Positions 8,445 to 16,678 of a stretch of 64,000 bases of DNA are shown in pieces. Both the position numbers and the translations under genes were made by a program. Within the stretch, counting starts at the first letter, position 1. Each line of letters opens with the position of its first letter. The stretch lies in the NCBI RefSeq assembly GCF_004114615.1, contig NZ_CP035300.1, positions 3,038,001-3,102,000 of the forward strand, read 5' to 3'. The notes beneath the pieces are model-generated. The model was not told where the DNA came from. It did no database searches and saw nothing but the letters and a program-made list of their open reading frames with translations. The stretch comes from Dyella sp. M7H15-1 (GTDB taxonomy: Bacteria; Pseudomonadota; Gammaproteobacteria; Xanthomonadales; Rhodanobacteraceae).

Positions 8445-9470
8445 ATGAGCGATCAGCCGGTGATGACTGTGCTGGGTGCTGGCTCTTGGGGGACGGCGCT
8501 GGCAACTTTGGCTGTGCGCAATGGGGTGCCCACCCGTTTATGGGGGCGTAACACCGAGGCGCTGGCCGACATGAAGGCCACCCGCCGCAATCAGCGTTAC
8601 CTGCCCGATCTGGAGTTGCCGGCAAATCTGGATTACGAACCGGAGCTGGCCACTGCCGTACGCGGCGCCAAAGTGGTCCTGATCGTGGTGCCCAGCCATG
8701 CCTTCGCCGAGATGCTGGACGAGCTGGCGCCGCTGCTCGATCCCGACGCCAATATCGCCTGGGCAACCAAGGGCTTCGAGCCGGGTACCGGCCGTTTCCT
8801 GCACGAGCTGGTGGCCGAAAAACTGCCGCGGCGCGCGGCTGCAGTGATCACCGGCCCTTCTTTCGCGCGCGAAGTGGCGGCGGGCATGCCCAGCGCGGTG
8901 ACGGTGCACTCGGAAAGCGAGGCCTTTGCCCAGGAGCTGGCCATCCTGTTGCACGCCCCCAACTTCCGTGCCTATTCGGGCAACGACGTGCTGGGCGCGG
9001 AACTCGGTGGCGCCATGAAGAACGTGCTGGCCGTCGCCACCGGGGTCGCCGACGGCATGAAGCTGGGCCTCAACGCGCGCGCCGGCCTCATCACCCGAGG
9101 CATGAACGAAATGCTGCGGCTGGGCAAGGCGTTGGGCGCCAAGCCAGAAACCTTGATGGGCCTGTCGGGCCTGGGCGATCTGGTCTTGACCTGCACTGGC
9201 GATCTATCGCGTAACCGACGTCTGGGTCTCGCGCTGGGGCAGGGCATCGGTATTCATGAAGCCGTGGCACAGATCGGGCAAGTGGTCGAAAGCATGGTGA
9301 CCGCCGATGAAGTGGTTCGTCTGGCCGACAAACATGGCCTGGACCTGCCTATCAGCAAGGGCGTCCAAGCCGTGTTGCACGGCGAGGTTACACCGGTCGA
9401 AGGCTTGAAAGCCCTGATGGCTCGTGAGCAGAAGCCCGAGTATTCGGAAGGCTTGTTCGAAACGCGTTGA
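8445..9470 (+). CDS. gpsA: glycerol-3-phosphate dehydrogenase [NAD(P)+] GpsA
   Basis: The 341-aa enzyme reduces dihydroxyacetone phosphate to sn-glycerol 3-phosphate for phospholipid synthesis. The N-terminal [12 protein letters not shown] is the dinucleotide site; [22 protein letters not shown] and the catalytic-Lys block [17 protein letters not shown] are in family order, followed by [13 protein letters not shown]. Length is typical. It lies directly behind secB and probably shares its transcript. No strong ribosome-binding site is seen before the ATG. Confidence 0.95.
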   Translation: MSDQPVMTVLGAGSWGTALATLAVRNGVPTRLWGRNTEALADMKATRRNQRYLPDLELPANLDYEPELATAVRGAKVVLIVVPSHAFAEMLDELAPLLDPDANIAWATKGFEPGTGRFLHELVAEKLPRRAAAVITGPSFAREVAAGMPSAVTVHSESEAFAQELAILLHAPNFRAYSGNDVLGAELGGAMKNVLAVATGVADGMKLGLNARAGLITRGMNEMLRLGKALGAKPETLMGLSGLGDLVLTCTGDLSRNRRLGLALGQGIGIHEAVAQIGQVVESMVTADEVVRLADKHGLDLPISKGVQAVLHGEVTPVEGLKALMAREQKPEYSEGLFETR

Positions 9471-9559
9471 GCGTGACTTCTGATCGAAGGCTCTATGCTG
9501 CTTGCAGCACGGACCCAAATCGCTGCTAAGCTCAAGGTTTTGATCGCCCCAGGGATCGC

Positions 9560-12500
9560 ATGCGCATGCACCTACCGGACGAGAACCAGCACGGTGATTC
9601 TTCCGCCCAGCAAGATGAGTGCGAGGACAGCCTGCCGGGCGTGTGGCGCAAGCTGCTGGCCAGGCCGGCCGCGGCCGCGGCGCACGAACACGCCGTGCTG
9701 GGGTTCTTTTTCGAGGTGATGTCAGAAGAAGGCGCGCCCTACGCCCGCCTGGATGCCGCGCCGGTGTTACTCGTGCCGGCTGAGCACGGGCGCTTCACAC
9801 GTCCCGCGCCGTTGGAAAGTAAACTGCTGGCGCACACCCCGATGCAGGCGCCCGAACAACGCTTGGCCACGGCTGTGCTCGGTTTGCCGCAAGCGTTGCG
9901 CAAATCGCGCAGCTACGCGCGTCTGACCGGTCACGTGGGCAATGCCTTGCTGGCGGAGATGCTCGACACCGCGCCATGCTTCCTCGGCGGTCTGGCCGGC
10001 TTGTGTCTGTCACGCGGCAAGTCGCACCAGCTCAACTGGCATTGGCATTTGGAAAACGACGGCAGCCAGCGCCTGTTACCGACGCTACCGCACAACCAGC
10101 GCTTGTTGCGTGTGGACGGACTCTGGTATCTGGATGCCGAGCGTGCCGAGCTGGGCCATCTGGAGGCCGATCCCGAAGAAACACACTGGCTCGACTTGCC
10201 ACCCCTCAAGCACGATGACAGCCGTGCCTTGCGTCACAGTCTGCCATCCAGTCGCCTGGCGCACCGCATCCCGCTGCCACAGGTGTTCGATGAATTGCGT
10301 CGTACCAAACTGGCGCCCAGGCCGGTACTCACCCTGCACGCGCTCACGCGTCACGCGCGTTTGGCGGCCGGCACACCGCCGCTCGCGTATGCCCGGCTTG
10401 CTTTCGATTACGCCGGCGAGCGCTTGCCCGGCCGCGGTGGCGAACCATTGGTGCGCCGTGTGCGCAACGGACAACTGGTTGAGATCACGCGTCGGCGTGC
10501 CGAAGAGTTGTCCACCATGGAGCAACTGGAGCGTGTCGGCCTGACGCTAGGTGTCGATACCGAAGGCCTGCCCTGGGATCTGGCCGATACGCTGCCAGAA
10601 GACGCATGGTTGTTCCCCGGCAAAGGGCACGCTGGCGCACTGGAAGTGAACACCCCGGCGCGCTGGCTTGCCCTGCGGCCAAAACTCGAAGCGGAGGACT
10701 TCCTGCTCGAGTATGCACCGAGCTTTCCGTTCGAGGTGCTGGAAGGCCCTGTGCGCTGGTACGGCAACGCGGTCGAGGATGCTGACGACCACGCTTTCGA
10801 TCTGGAAATCGGTATCGAAGTCGAAGGCAAACGCTGCAACCTGCTTCCCGCCGTGGCGCAAGCCTTGGCCGAGCATCAGCTTAACCTCAGCCCAGCCCCC
10901 AACGAACCCGAAGACGCGGTGTGGTATGCGCCCGTCGACGAACGTCGACGCGTGCCGGTGCGTTTGAAGGAGCTGCGCGGATTACTCGCTCCGCTTGCCG
11001 AATACCTCGAAAAGCCGAAAAAGAAATTGCATTTGCCCCGCGTGCAGGCGGGCCGGCTGGAAGAAATCGTCGAAGCGCTGCCCAGTGGCGGCGAGCTGCA
11101 GGCTCCCGAGCCATTACGCGGGTTCACCGCTCGCCTGCGCGATGCCGCGGAACGCGCCAGCGACGCCATACCAGAAGGGCTTACGGTTGAATTGCGTCCG
11201 TATCAACGAGAGGGGCTGCGCTGGTTGAATGCCTTGGCCGAAGCGGGCGTGGGTGGCGTGCTGGCCGATGACATGGGTTTGGGCAAAACGCTGCAACTCA
11301 TCACGCATCTGTTGGCATTGAAAGCACGCGGCGCGTTGCAAGAGCCGGCACTCATCGTTGTGCCCACCAGCCTGATCCCCAACTGGCTCGCGGAAATCGC
11401 GCGTTTTGCACCATCCTTGCGCGCACTCGCCTTACATGGTCCGCAGCGCAGCGGTGACTTTTCGCAGATCGAGTCGCAGGACATCGTGTTGACCAGCTAC
11501 GCCTTGTTGCCGCGAGACGTGGTCACGCTGCGCAAGCAGCCGTTCTCGCTGATCGTATTTGACGAAGCGCAGCAGGTGAAAAACCCGCGTACGCAGGCAC
11601 GCCGTGCGGCACTTACCTTGCGTGCGCCGCGTTGCATTTGCCTTACCGGTACGCCGTTGGAAAATCATCTGGGCGAACTATGGTCGCAGGTAGATCTGGC
11701 GGTGCCGGGTTTGTTGGGTGATGAAGGTGCGTTCCGTCGTCACTATCGTGTGCCGATCGAAAAGCAGCGTGACGAGGATTGCCAGGCGCGTCTCAATCGC
11801 CGCCTCGCACCGTTCATCCTACGGCGTACCAAGGCGCAGGTGGCCGCCGAATTGCCGTCCAAGACCGAGATCACGCGCCGCGTCGTGCTCGATGGGCGTC
11901 AGCGTGAACTGTACGAGAGCTTGCGTCTGTCATTGGCCGACGAATTGCGCGAGGTGATCGCTCAGCGTGGCATTGCGCATAGTGGCATCGTGGTGCTGGA
12001 TGCGCTGCTCAAACTACGCCAGGTCTGCTGCGATCCGCGCTTGGTGAAACTGGAAGTCGCGCGTGGTGTGCGTGATTCGGCAAAATTCGAATTGCTAATG
12101 GACATGCTGCCTGCGCTGCTGACGGAAGGGCGCAAGGTGCTGTTGTTCTCGCAGTTCACCGAAATGCTCAAGCTGATCGCCCATGAGCTGGAGCGTCATC
12201 GCATCCGCTACGTCATGCTGACAGGCGAAACGCGTGATCGCGCCGAACCCGTGCAACGTTTCCAGGAAGGGGATGTGCCACTGTTTCTGCTGTCGCTCAA
12301 GGCGGGTGGCGTGGGGCTCAACCTCACCGCGGCGGATACGGTGATCCACTACGACCCATGGTGGAACCCTGCTGCTGAAGCACAAGCGAGCGACCGTGCG
12401 CATCGCATCGGCCAGGACAAGCCGGTGTTCGTGTTCCGTCTGATTGCGTCAGGCACGGTCGAGGAACGCATTGAAGAGCTGAAGGCACGCAAGGCCGAGC

Positions 12501-12589
12501 TTGCCGAAGCTGTGCTGGCAGGTGGTGGTACGCGCGAGAAGCTCAGCTTTGATCAGGCGGACTTGGATGCGTTGCTGGCGCCGGGGTGA
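9560..12589 (+). CDS. SNF2-family DEAD/DEAH-box helicase
   Basis: The 1009-aa protein is a Swi2/Snf2-type ATPase translocase. Its N-terminal half of about 540 residues has no motif I recognise. The ATPase lobes carry LADDMGLGKTLQLITHLL near residue 568, DEAQ near 668, LTGTPLENHLGELWSQVDL near 695, then LLFSQFTEML near 860 and SDRAHRIGQDKPVFVFRLI near 945. These are all helicase motifs in order, so it should be active. DEAQ replaces the more usual DEAH. Such bacterial SNF2 proteins remodel protein-nucleic acid complexes, with RapA the best-known relative. Start could also be the ATG at 9566. Confidence 0.9.
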   Translation: MRMHLPDENQHGDSSAQQDECEDSLPGVWRKLLARPAAAAAHEHAVLGFFFEVMSEEGAPYARLDAAPVLLVPAEHGRFTRPAPLESKLLAHTPMQAPEQRLATAVLGLPQALRKSRSYARLTGHVGNALLAEMLDTAPCFLGGLAGLCLSRGKSHQLNWHWHLENDGSQRLLPTLPHNQRLLRVDGLWYLDAERAELGHLEADPEETHWLDLPPLKHDDSRALRHSLPSSRLAHRIPLPQVFDELRRTKLAPRPVLTLHALTRHARLAAGTPPLAYARLAFDYAGERLPGRGGEPLVRRVRNGQLVEITRRRAEELSTMEQLERVGLTLGVDTEGLPWDLADTLPEDAWLFPGKGHAGALEVNTPARWLALRPKLEAEDFLLEYAPSFPFEVLEGPVRWYGNAVEDADDHAFDLEIGIEVEGKRCNLLPAVAQALAEHQLNLSPAPNEPEDAVWYAPVDERRRVPVRLKELRGLLAPLAEYLEKPKKKLHLPRVQAGRLEEIVEALPSGGELQAPEPLRGFTARLRDAAERASDAIPEGLTVELRPYQREGLRWLNALAEAGVGGVLADDMGLGKTLQLITHLLALKARGALQEPALIVVPTSLIPNWLAEIARFAPSLRALALHGPQRSGDFSQIESQDIVLTSYALLPRDVVTLRKQPFSLIVFDEAQQVKNPRTQARRAALTLRAPRCICLTGTPLENHLGELWSQVDLAVPGLLGDEGAFRRHYRVPIEKQRDEDCQARLNRRLAPFILRRTKAQVAAELPSKTEITRRVVLDGRQRELYESLRLSLADELREVIAQRGIAHSGIVVLDALLKLRQVCCDPRLVKLEVARGVRDSAKFELLMDMLPALLTEGRKVLLFSQFTEMLKLIAHELERHRIRYVMLTGETRDRAEPVQRFQEGDVPLFLLSLKAGGVGLNLTAADTVIHYDPWWNPAAEAQASDRAHRIGQDKPVFVFRLIASGTVEERIEELKARKAELAEAVLAGGGTREKLSFDQADLDALLAPG

Positions 12590-12825
12590 TCTGCCCCGGT
12601 CATAGCCTTGCCGCAGGCTCACGACTCGCAGGGTCTTCCCGTTGGAATGATCGCCCAAAGGCGTGTCGGACATTGCCTTCGCAAACGGCTAGCGGCTTCC
12701 CGCGCTGATCCAAAACGCTTACTTTCAAGCCTTCGCCGTTCGGGTTACAGCCTGGCGCCAGACCATTCCCGCGTGCACGCGAGCCATGGCTATCGCTACC
12801 CGAGCGAGCTGTAAGAGGAGTTGAT

Positions 12826-13013
12826 ATGCGTAACGCCGTGATTGCTTGCACACTTTCGTTTGCCACGGCTTCCACGGCATGGGCTAGCGAGGGAACGGTT
12901 ACCTGCAAAACCGAGAAGGCAATGGTTACATTGAGGACCACGCAGCTAAATTAGTTGTTCGCACGCCGGATGGCATCGTCCATCTGTGGGGAATGCCTTT
13001 TGGTGGGGGCTGA
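12826..13013 (+). pseudogene. broken first copy of the small exported protein array
   Basis: An ATG at 12826, with AAGAGGAG just upstream, opens a signal peptide (MRNAVIACTLSFATASTAWA) and the array's GTVTCKTEKAMVTL block. It then jumps straight into the DNA of the C-terminal EDHAAKLVVRTPDG region in the wrong frame, so translation stops at TAG 12952-12954 after 42 aa. Read in the other frame, the tail goes on VVRTPDGIVHLWGMPFGGG to TGA at 13011-13013. The middle of the gene (about 55 codons) has been deleted together with a frameshift. It is a clear internal-deletion relic of the family at 13088-14573. Confidence 0.85.
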
Positions 13014-13087
13014 GTCAGGTCGCTTTTAATTTTCTACGCTTGTCCTAACCCAGACCATAAATCAGAAAAGCTTTACAAGGAGCAGTT

Positions 13088-13444
13088 ATGCCTCGCATCG
13101 TCACTTCGTACCTGCTTTTGCTTGTGATCACTACCAACGCATGTGCGCAAACCTTGCCTGTGGATCGCGACATCGGCCCGGGATCTCACGCGGGGACCAT
13201 CGCGTGCAAGACAGAAGATGCGATGGTAATGCTCATGAAGGCATCGCCTGCACTTACTACCAACGAACAAGTTTTAGACCGGCTCATTAAAAGTGGCGAT
13301 TGCCTGATTATGTCACGCGGTTGGGCCGTTTTGTTGGCAGAAGATCCGCCCCTGGATCAGCAAGAGGACCACGCTTCCAAGTGGACCGTTCGAACACCCG
13401 ATGGAGTCGTCCACATGTGGGGGACGCCCTTTGGCGGGGACTGA
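13088..13444 (+). CDS. small exported two-Cys protein, array copy B
   Basis: The 118-aa protein has a Sec signal peptide (MPRIVTSYLLLLVITTNACA) and a mature part of about 98 aa. It shows the array's shared features: GTIACKTEDAMVMLMK, SGDC, RGW, DPPLDQQEDHAS, and a C terminus VRTPDGVVHMWGTPFGGD. The two mature Cys are invariant in the intact copies and probably form a disulfide. AAGGAG precedes the ATG. Copy C follows after 15 bases with the same kind of ribosome site, so the array is an operon. I do not recognise the family. Context (hcp and an M15 peptidase beyond the array) suggests periplasmic immunity proteins, which is inference. Confidence 0.85.
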   Translation: MPRIVTSYLLLLVITTNACAQTLPVDRDIGPGSHAGTIACKTEDAMVMLMKASPALTTNEQVLDRLIKSGDCLIMSRGWAVLLAEDPPLDQQEDHASKWTVRTPDGVVHMWGTPFGGD

Positions 13445-13459
13445 ATTGAAGGAGTTGTT

Positions 13460-13816
13460 ATGAGTAACAGCCTTATTGCCTACGTGCTTTCGTTGATCAT
13501 TGGCATCAACGCCGTTGCCGAGGACTTGCCGATCGATTCGCAGCACATCACTGGATCGGATGAGGGGACCATTACGTGCAAGACTGAACAGGCGATGGTG
13601 ACCTTGATGAAAGCATCGACTGCACTCACCACCAATGAAAAGGTACTAAGTCGCCTCGTTGAGAGTGGAGATTGTCTGATTATGCCGCGCGGATGGCTCG
13701 TTTTAAGGGCGAAAGATCCACCGTTGGATCAGCAAGAGGACCATGCATCCCAGTGGACTATTCGAACGCCCAATGGAATCGTCCACATGTGGGGGACACC
13801 TTTTGGAGGGGACTGA
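13460..13816 (+). CDS. small exported two-Cys protein, array copy C
   Basis: The 118-aa protein is closest to copy B in the middle region (KASxALTTNExVL), with signal peptide MSNSLIAYVLSLIIGINAVA. GTITCKTEQAMVTLMK, SGDC, PRGW, DPPLDQQEDHAS and HMWGTPFGGD are all kept. A GAAGGAG ribosome site sits in the 15-base gap after copy B. Same-length, collinear paralogues 372-378 bases apart show repeated tandem duplication. The mature protein should be periplasmic. Confidence 0.85.
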   Translation: MSNSLIAYVLSLIIGINAVAEDLPIDSQHITGSDEGTITCKTEQAMVTLMKASTALTTNEKVLSRLVESGDCLIMPRGWLVLRAKDPPLDQQEDHASQWTIRTPNGIVHMWGTPFGGD

Positions 13817-13832
13817 ACCTGAAGGAGCTGAT

Positions 13833-14195
13833 ATGCGCCATATCGCCACTATATATGCACTTTCTTTTGGCTTCGCGGCCGCTGCATGTGCGCAAAGTTC
13901 ATCGCAAGATCGGGCAGAATTCATCTCCGGATCAAGTGAGGGAACCATTGTATGCAAAAGCGAAAAAGCGATGGTCACTTTGATGAAGACCAGGACGGCC
14001 ATGATGGCGTTAAACCTGGACATCTTGCACCGGCTTGAGGAAAGCGGGGATTGCTTTGCAATGCCACGGGGATGGCTAATGCTGGAAGCGCAAGACCCGC
14101 CATTGGACCAACAAGAGGACCACGCAGCTAAATTAGTTGTTCGCACGCCGGATGGCATCGTCCACATGTGGGGGACGCCCTTTGGCGGGGATTGA
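13833..14195 (+). CDS. small exported two-Cys protein, array copy D
   Basis: The 120-aa protein has a signal peptide ending AAAACAQ. Its middle differs from B and C (KTRTAMMALNLDILHRLEES), while GTIVCKSEKAMVTL, SGDC, PRGW, DPPLDQQEDHAA and HMWGTPFGGD are conserved. The frame is open back to 13743 inside copy C, but the ATG at 13833 has GAAGGAG before it and gives the signal peptide. From about 13968 to the stop it is almost identical in DNA to copy E (offset 378), so D and E are a very recent duplication or have undergone gene conversion. Confidence 0.85.
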   Translation: MRHIATIYALSFGFAAAACAQSSSQDRAEFISGSSEGTIVCKSEKAMVTLMKTRTAMMALNLDILHRLEESGDCFAMPRGWLMLEAQDPPLDQQEDHAAKLVVRTPDGIVHMWGTPFGGD

Positions 14196-14210
14196 ACTGA
14201 AGGAGCTGAT

Positions 14211-14573
14211 ATGCGCCAAATCGTCACTATGTACGTACTATCCTTCGCCATCACCGCCACTGCATTTGCACAGACTTCGTTGCACGATCGGGCCGAGCAT
14301 ATTACGGGCTCCGATGAGGGCACCATCGTGTGTAAAAACGAGAAGGCAATGGTCACTTTGATGAAGACCAGGACGCCGATGATGGCGTTAAACCTGGACA
14401 TCTTGCACCGGCTTGAGGAAAGCGGCGATTGCTTCGCAATGCCACGCGGATGGCTAATGCTGGAAGCGCAAGACCCGCCATTAGACCAACAAGAGGACCA
14501 CGCAGCTAAATTGGTTGTTCGCACGCCGGATGGCATCGTCCATATGTGGGGAATGCCTTTTGGGGGCGACTAG
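14211..14573 (+). CDS. small exported two-Cys protein, array copy E
   Basis: The 120-aa last copy of the array begins MRQIVTMYVLSFAITATAFA and ends HMWGMPFGGD. The Thr-to-Met change in the last motif (GMPF) is shared with the broken copy A. Its TAG (14571-14573) abuts, with no gap, the TGA of the convergent M15 peptidase gene (14574-14576), so the two transcription units meet stop to stop with no room for a separate terminator. Confidence 0.85.
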   Translation: MRQIVTMYVLSFAITATAFAQTSLHDRAEHITGSDEGTIVCKNEKAMVTLMKTRTPMMALNLDILHRLEESGDCFAMPRGWLMLEAQDPPLDQQEDHAAKLVVRTPDGIVHMWGMPFGGD

Positions 14574-15017
14574 TCATGGACCTTCCACCCTATGATAGCG
14601 GCCCTTGCCGGTGGGGCCGGTTGGCGTCAGGCCCTCCACCAAAAAACCACGATAGTTTCCTTCGTACCTTGGCTCGTCTGGGACATAGCCAAGGTGCAAA
14701 TGTTCGCCTTGCGTCGCCGTATAGCTTCCATGGTGAATCACCTGAAAACGGAATGCCAAACCCGTTGCGTCACCAAAAATCTCCCTTCGCCTTGAGCGGA
14801 TCAAATCAAACGCCGTCGCATCCGTGACACCCTCGCAATGAAAATCAGCGGCGTGGTGTATCAAATGGAGGCTATTAGTCGCACCGCCGGCAGGCACGTG
14901 TCCCCGGTCGCCGCTGGTTACGCGCACCACGCAGCCCAGTTCATCGGCGATTCGCTCCAGCGCTTGCTGTACTCGCTCATCGCTGACGCGGTAGCTTTGA
15001 TAATTGACAACAAACAT
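14574..15017 (-). CDS. M15-type zinc peptidase, candidate T6SS cargo effector
   Basis: The 147-aa protein carries both zinc motifs of the M15 D-Ala-D-Ala-type peptidases: SLHLIHHAAD (Ser49, His51, Asp58; family SxHxxGxAxD, with His in place of Gly) and EHLHLGY (Glu105, His106, His108). Such enzymes cut peptidoglycan stem peptides. There is no signal peptide, so a cytosolic product would need another export route. It lies 94 bases downstream of hcp on the same strand with GGGAGA before its ATG. Small Hcp-linked cargo carrying a cell-wall peptidase domain is a recurring type VI effector design. Activity and secretion are inference. A phage-type endolysin is an alternative, but no phage genes are near. 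Confidence 0.75.
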   Translation of the reverse strand: MFVVNYQSYRVSDERVQQALERIADELGCVVRVTSGDRGHVPAGGATNSLHLIHHAADFHCEGVTDATAFDLIRSRRREIFGDATGLAFRFQVIHHGSYTATQGEHLHLGYVPDEPRYEGNYRGFLVEGLTPTGPTGKGRYHRVEGP

Positions 15018-15111
15018 CGATTCTCCCTAGTCGGCCGATGTGCGCTGGGACGTTGTCAATTCGCTCCCCTGCGTGGGCCGGGCGTTCTCGCGTGTGTAGG
15101 GGGTGAAGGGG

Positions 15112-15591
15112 TTAGCTGCTCCACGCGTCGCGGTATTGCAGATTGCCGTCCAGATACGTCCAGGTGATCTCTTCGTAGCGCAGGCAAAGCTTTTCGATAT
15201 GGTTGTGCTGCTGCGACGGAGCGTTCTTGATGTTAGGCACTTCGGGTGTCACGGCCACGATCTTCACGTTGCGCATGGTCATATTGAAGTATTCGGTTTC
15301 CCGCCCGGCCTCATTGACGCGATACCACTTTATTTCGGCAGACTGCAACGTGTCGCCGCGTGCCAGTCGCATGTAGAGGATGGGCGAAGATCGATCGACT
15401 TCCTTTTCGATTACCAGCGGCATATGCAAGCGGCTGCCAAGCAATTGCCCGGTGACGCCGTCGGCGGAGGCGTGCAGACCATGCCTGAAACCCAACACCT
15501 CGATGCTCCCCTCGCGACCTGCCACCTGACTCGACCCGCGGATGTCGCTGCCGTCGATATCTTTCAGCCACAAATGCAATGGAATAGACAT
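15112..15591 (-). CDS. hcp: type VI secretion tube protein Hcp
   Basis: The 159-aa protein starts MSIPLHLWLKDIDGSDIRG and keeps the family blocks REGSIEVLGF, EIKWYRVNEAGRETEYFNM, QHNHIEKLCLRYEEITWTY and DGN...DAWSS. Hcp hexamers stack into the inner tube of the type VI system and can carry small effectors in their lumen. A GTG three codons upstream (15600) is a weaker start than the ATG at 15591. No other T6SS structural gene is in the window, so this is an orphan hcp, probably serving a system encoded elsewhere. The M15 peptidase gene downstream is its likely cargo. Confidence 0.93.
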   Translation of the reverse strand: MSIPLHLWLKDIDGSDIRGSSQVAGREGSIEVLGFRHGLHASADGVTGQLLGSRLHMPLVIEKEVDRSSPILYMRLARGDTLQSAEIKWYRVNEAGRETEYFNMTMRNVKIVAVTPEVPNIKNAPSQQHNHIEKLCLRYEEITWTYLDGNLQYRDAWSS

Positions 15592-15706
15592 ATATGCCAC
15601 TTATCTGCCCGATATCGGTGCAATATTCCGTTTTCTGCTACGTGACACTGTCGGATATTTTTGGTGCTTCCGCTGCAGTAGGGAGCTGATCCGTGTCAGA
15701 TTAAGC

Positions 15707-15929
15707 TCAATGGTACGTCTCGCCATCGCTCGCCGCAGGTGAGAACACGTAGGTTAATGCGATGGTCATTGGCATATGTTCGTGGGCAAACTTCAATTTG
15801 AGTTTTGGCAGGGACGTCCAATCGAAAATCCGCCGATTGCCCGCAAAAAGCTTTATGCAAGCCTGCAGTGCCGTCCTTGCGCTTTCCGCAAGAAACGATG
15901 CGACTTCCGTCCCATCATTCGGAGCGTAC
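15707..15929 (-). pseudogene. possible gene remnant upstream of hcp
   Basis: A minus-strand frame, entering from inside the HAD gene and ending in TGA at 15707, reads protein-like: SFLAESARTALQACIKLF, then NRRIFDWTSLPKLKLKFA, then SPAASDGETYH. It has no convincing start of its own, so it may be the C-terminal scrap of a lost gene. I do not recognise it. The rest of the 338-base interval 15592-15929 must hold the hcp promoter; nothing else is evident. Confidence 0.25.
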
Positions 15930-16613
15930 TCAATCGCGTGCGGCGACTTCGTCAATATGTTGCAGCAGGTCGGCGGGGTCGGCGTAGACGCGAAACGCAC
16001 CCGAGCGCTGCAACTCATCCTCGCCATAACCGCCGGAAAGCAGGCCCACCCCCAGCGCACGCGCGCGCTGTGCGGCCAACATGTCCCAGATACTGTCGCC
16101 GATCACCAATGATTGATGGATATCCACACCCAGCCGCTCGGCCGCGGCAATGAAAAGATCAGGATCAGGCTTGGCGTGGCGAACCATATCGCGTGTCACG
16201 ACGGGCACTTCGTTCGGATCAACGCCCAATGCGGCCAGATTATGCGCAGCAGTCTGCATCCGGCCGCTGGTTGCGATGGCCCAGGGAATGCCTTCCTCGG
16301 TCAGGAAATCCAGCAGCTCGCGTGCGCCGGGTAGCGGACGTACCGAGCCTTGCGCGTGATGCCGGTTGAACGCCTCGGCATGCCATTTTTGCAGGCGCTG
16401 GATGCGTTCCTCGGTAATGTCGAGCCCGGTCTCACGCAGCAGGATGTGGGTGAATAGGCCGCCGCTCATGCCGATCTTGCGATGGATGCTCCAAACCGGC
16501 AGCACCACGCCTTCCCGATCCAGTGATTCTTTCCACGCCAGCACGTGCTGATAGACGCTGTCGATCAGCGTGCCGTCGAGGTCGAAGAGAAATGCGGTAT
16601 GTGAGCGGGGCAT
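15930..16613 (-). CDS. HAD-superfamily hydrolase (phosphatase)
   Basis: The 227-aa protein has the HAD motifs FLFDLDGTLIDS (motif I, nucleophile Asp), AIATSGRM (motif II), HAKPDPDLFIAAAERLG (motif III Lys) and VIGDSIWDMLAAQRA (motif IV), with a helical cap between I and II. It resembles phosphoglycolate phosphatases and beta-phosphoglucomutase-like enzymes. The frame extends upstream into glk, but the ATG at 16613 (or 16634) gives the normal N terminus. It lies 65 bases behind glk on the same strand, suggesting a sugar phosphate substrate, though the sequence alone does not settle it. Confidence 0.88.
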   Translation of the reverse strand: MPRSHTAFLFDLDGTLIDSVYQHVLAWKESLDREGVVLPVWSIHRKIGMSGGLFTHILLRETGLDITEERIQRLQKWHAEAFNRHHAQGSVRPLPGARELLDFLTEEGIPWAIATSGRMQTAAHNLAALGVDPNEVPVVTRDMVRHAKPDPDLFIAAAERLGVDIHQSLVIGDSIWDMLAAQRARALGVGLLSGGYGEDELQRSGAFRVYADPADLLQHIDEVAARD

Positions 16614-16678
16614 GGTGTTCGTCGAGGAAGGCATGGGGTTGGCTGAGTGCCGTGGACACCCAGCCAACAAGCGCGACG

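Noticed and set aside
12600-12800. Minus-strand stretch reading VSVLDQRGKPLAVCEG upstream of the array
   Set aside because: It looks mildly protein-like but has no start, no recognised family and overlaps the likely promoter region of the array; evidence too weak to list as a gene.
13703-14536. 277-aa minus-strand open frame across the small exported protein array
   Set aside because: It is the antisense of copies C-E and repeats only because they do; the sense frames have signal peptides, ribosome sites and conserved motifs.
12826-14573. CRISPR-like regular spacing
   Set aside because: The 372-378 base periodicity comes from whole paralogous genes, not from short repeats with unique spacers.
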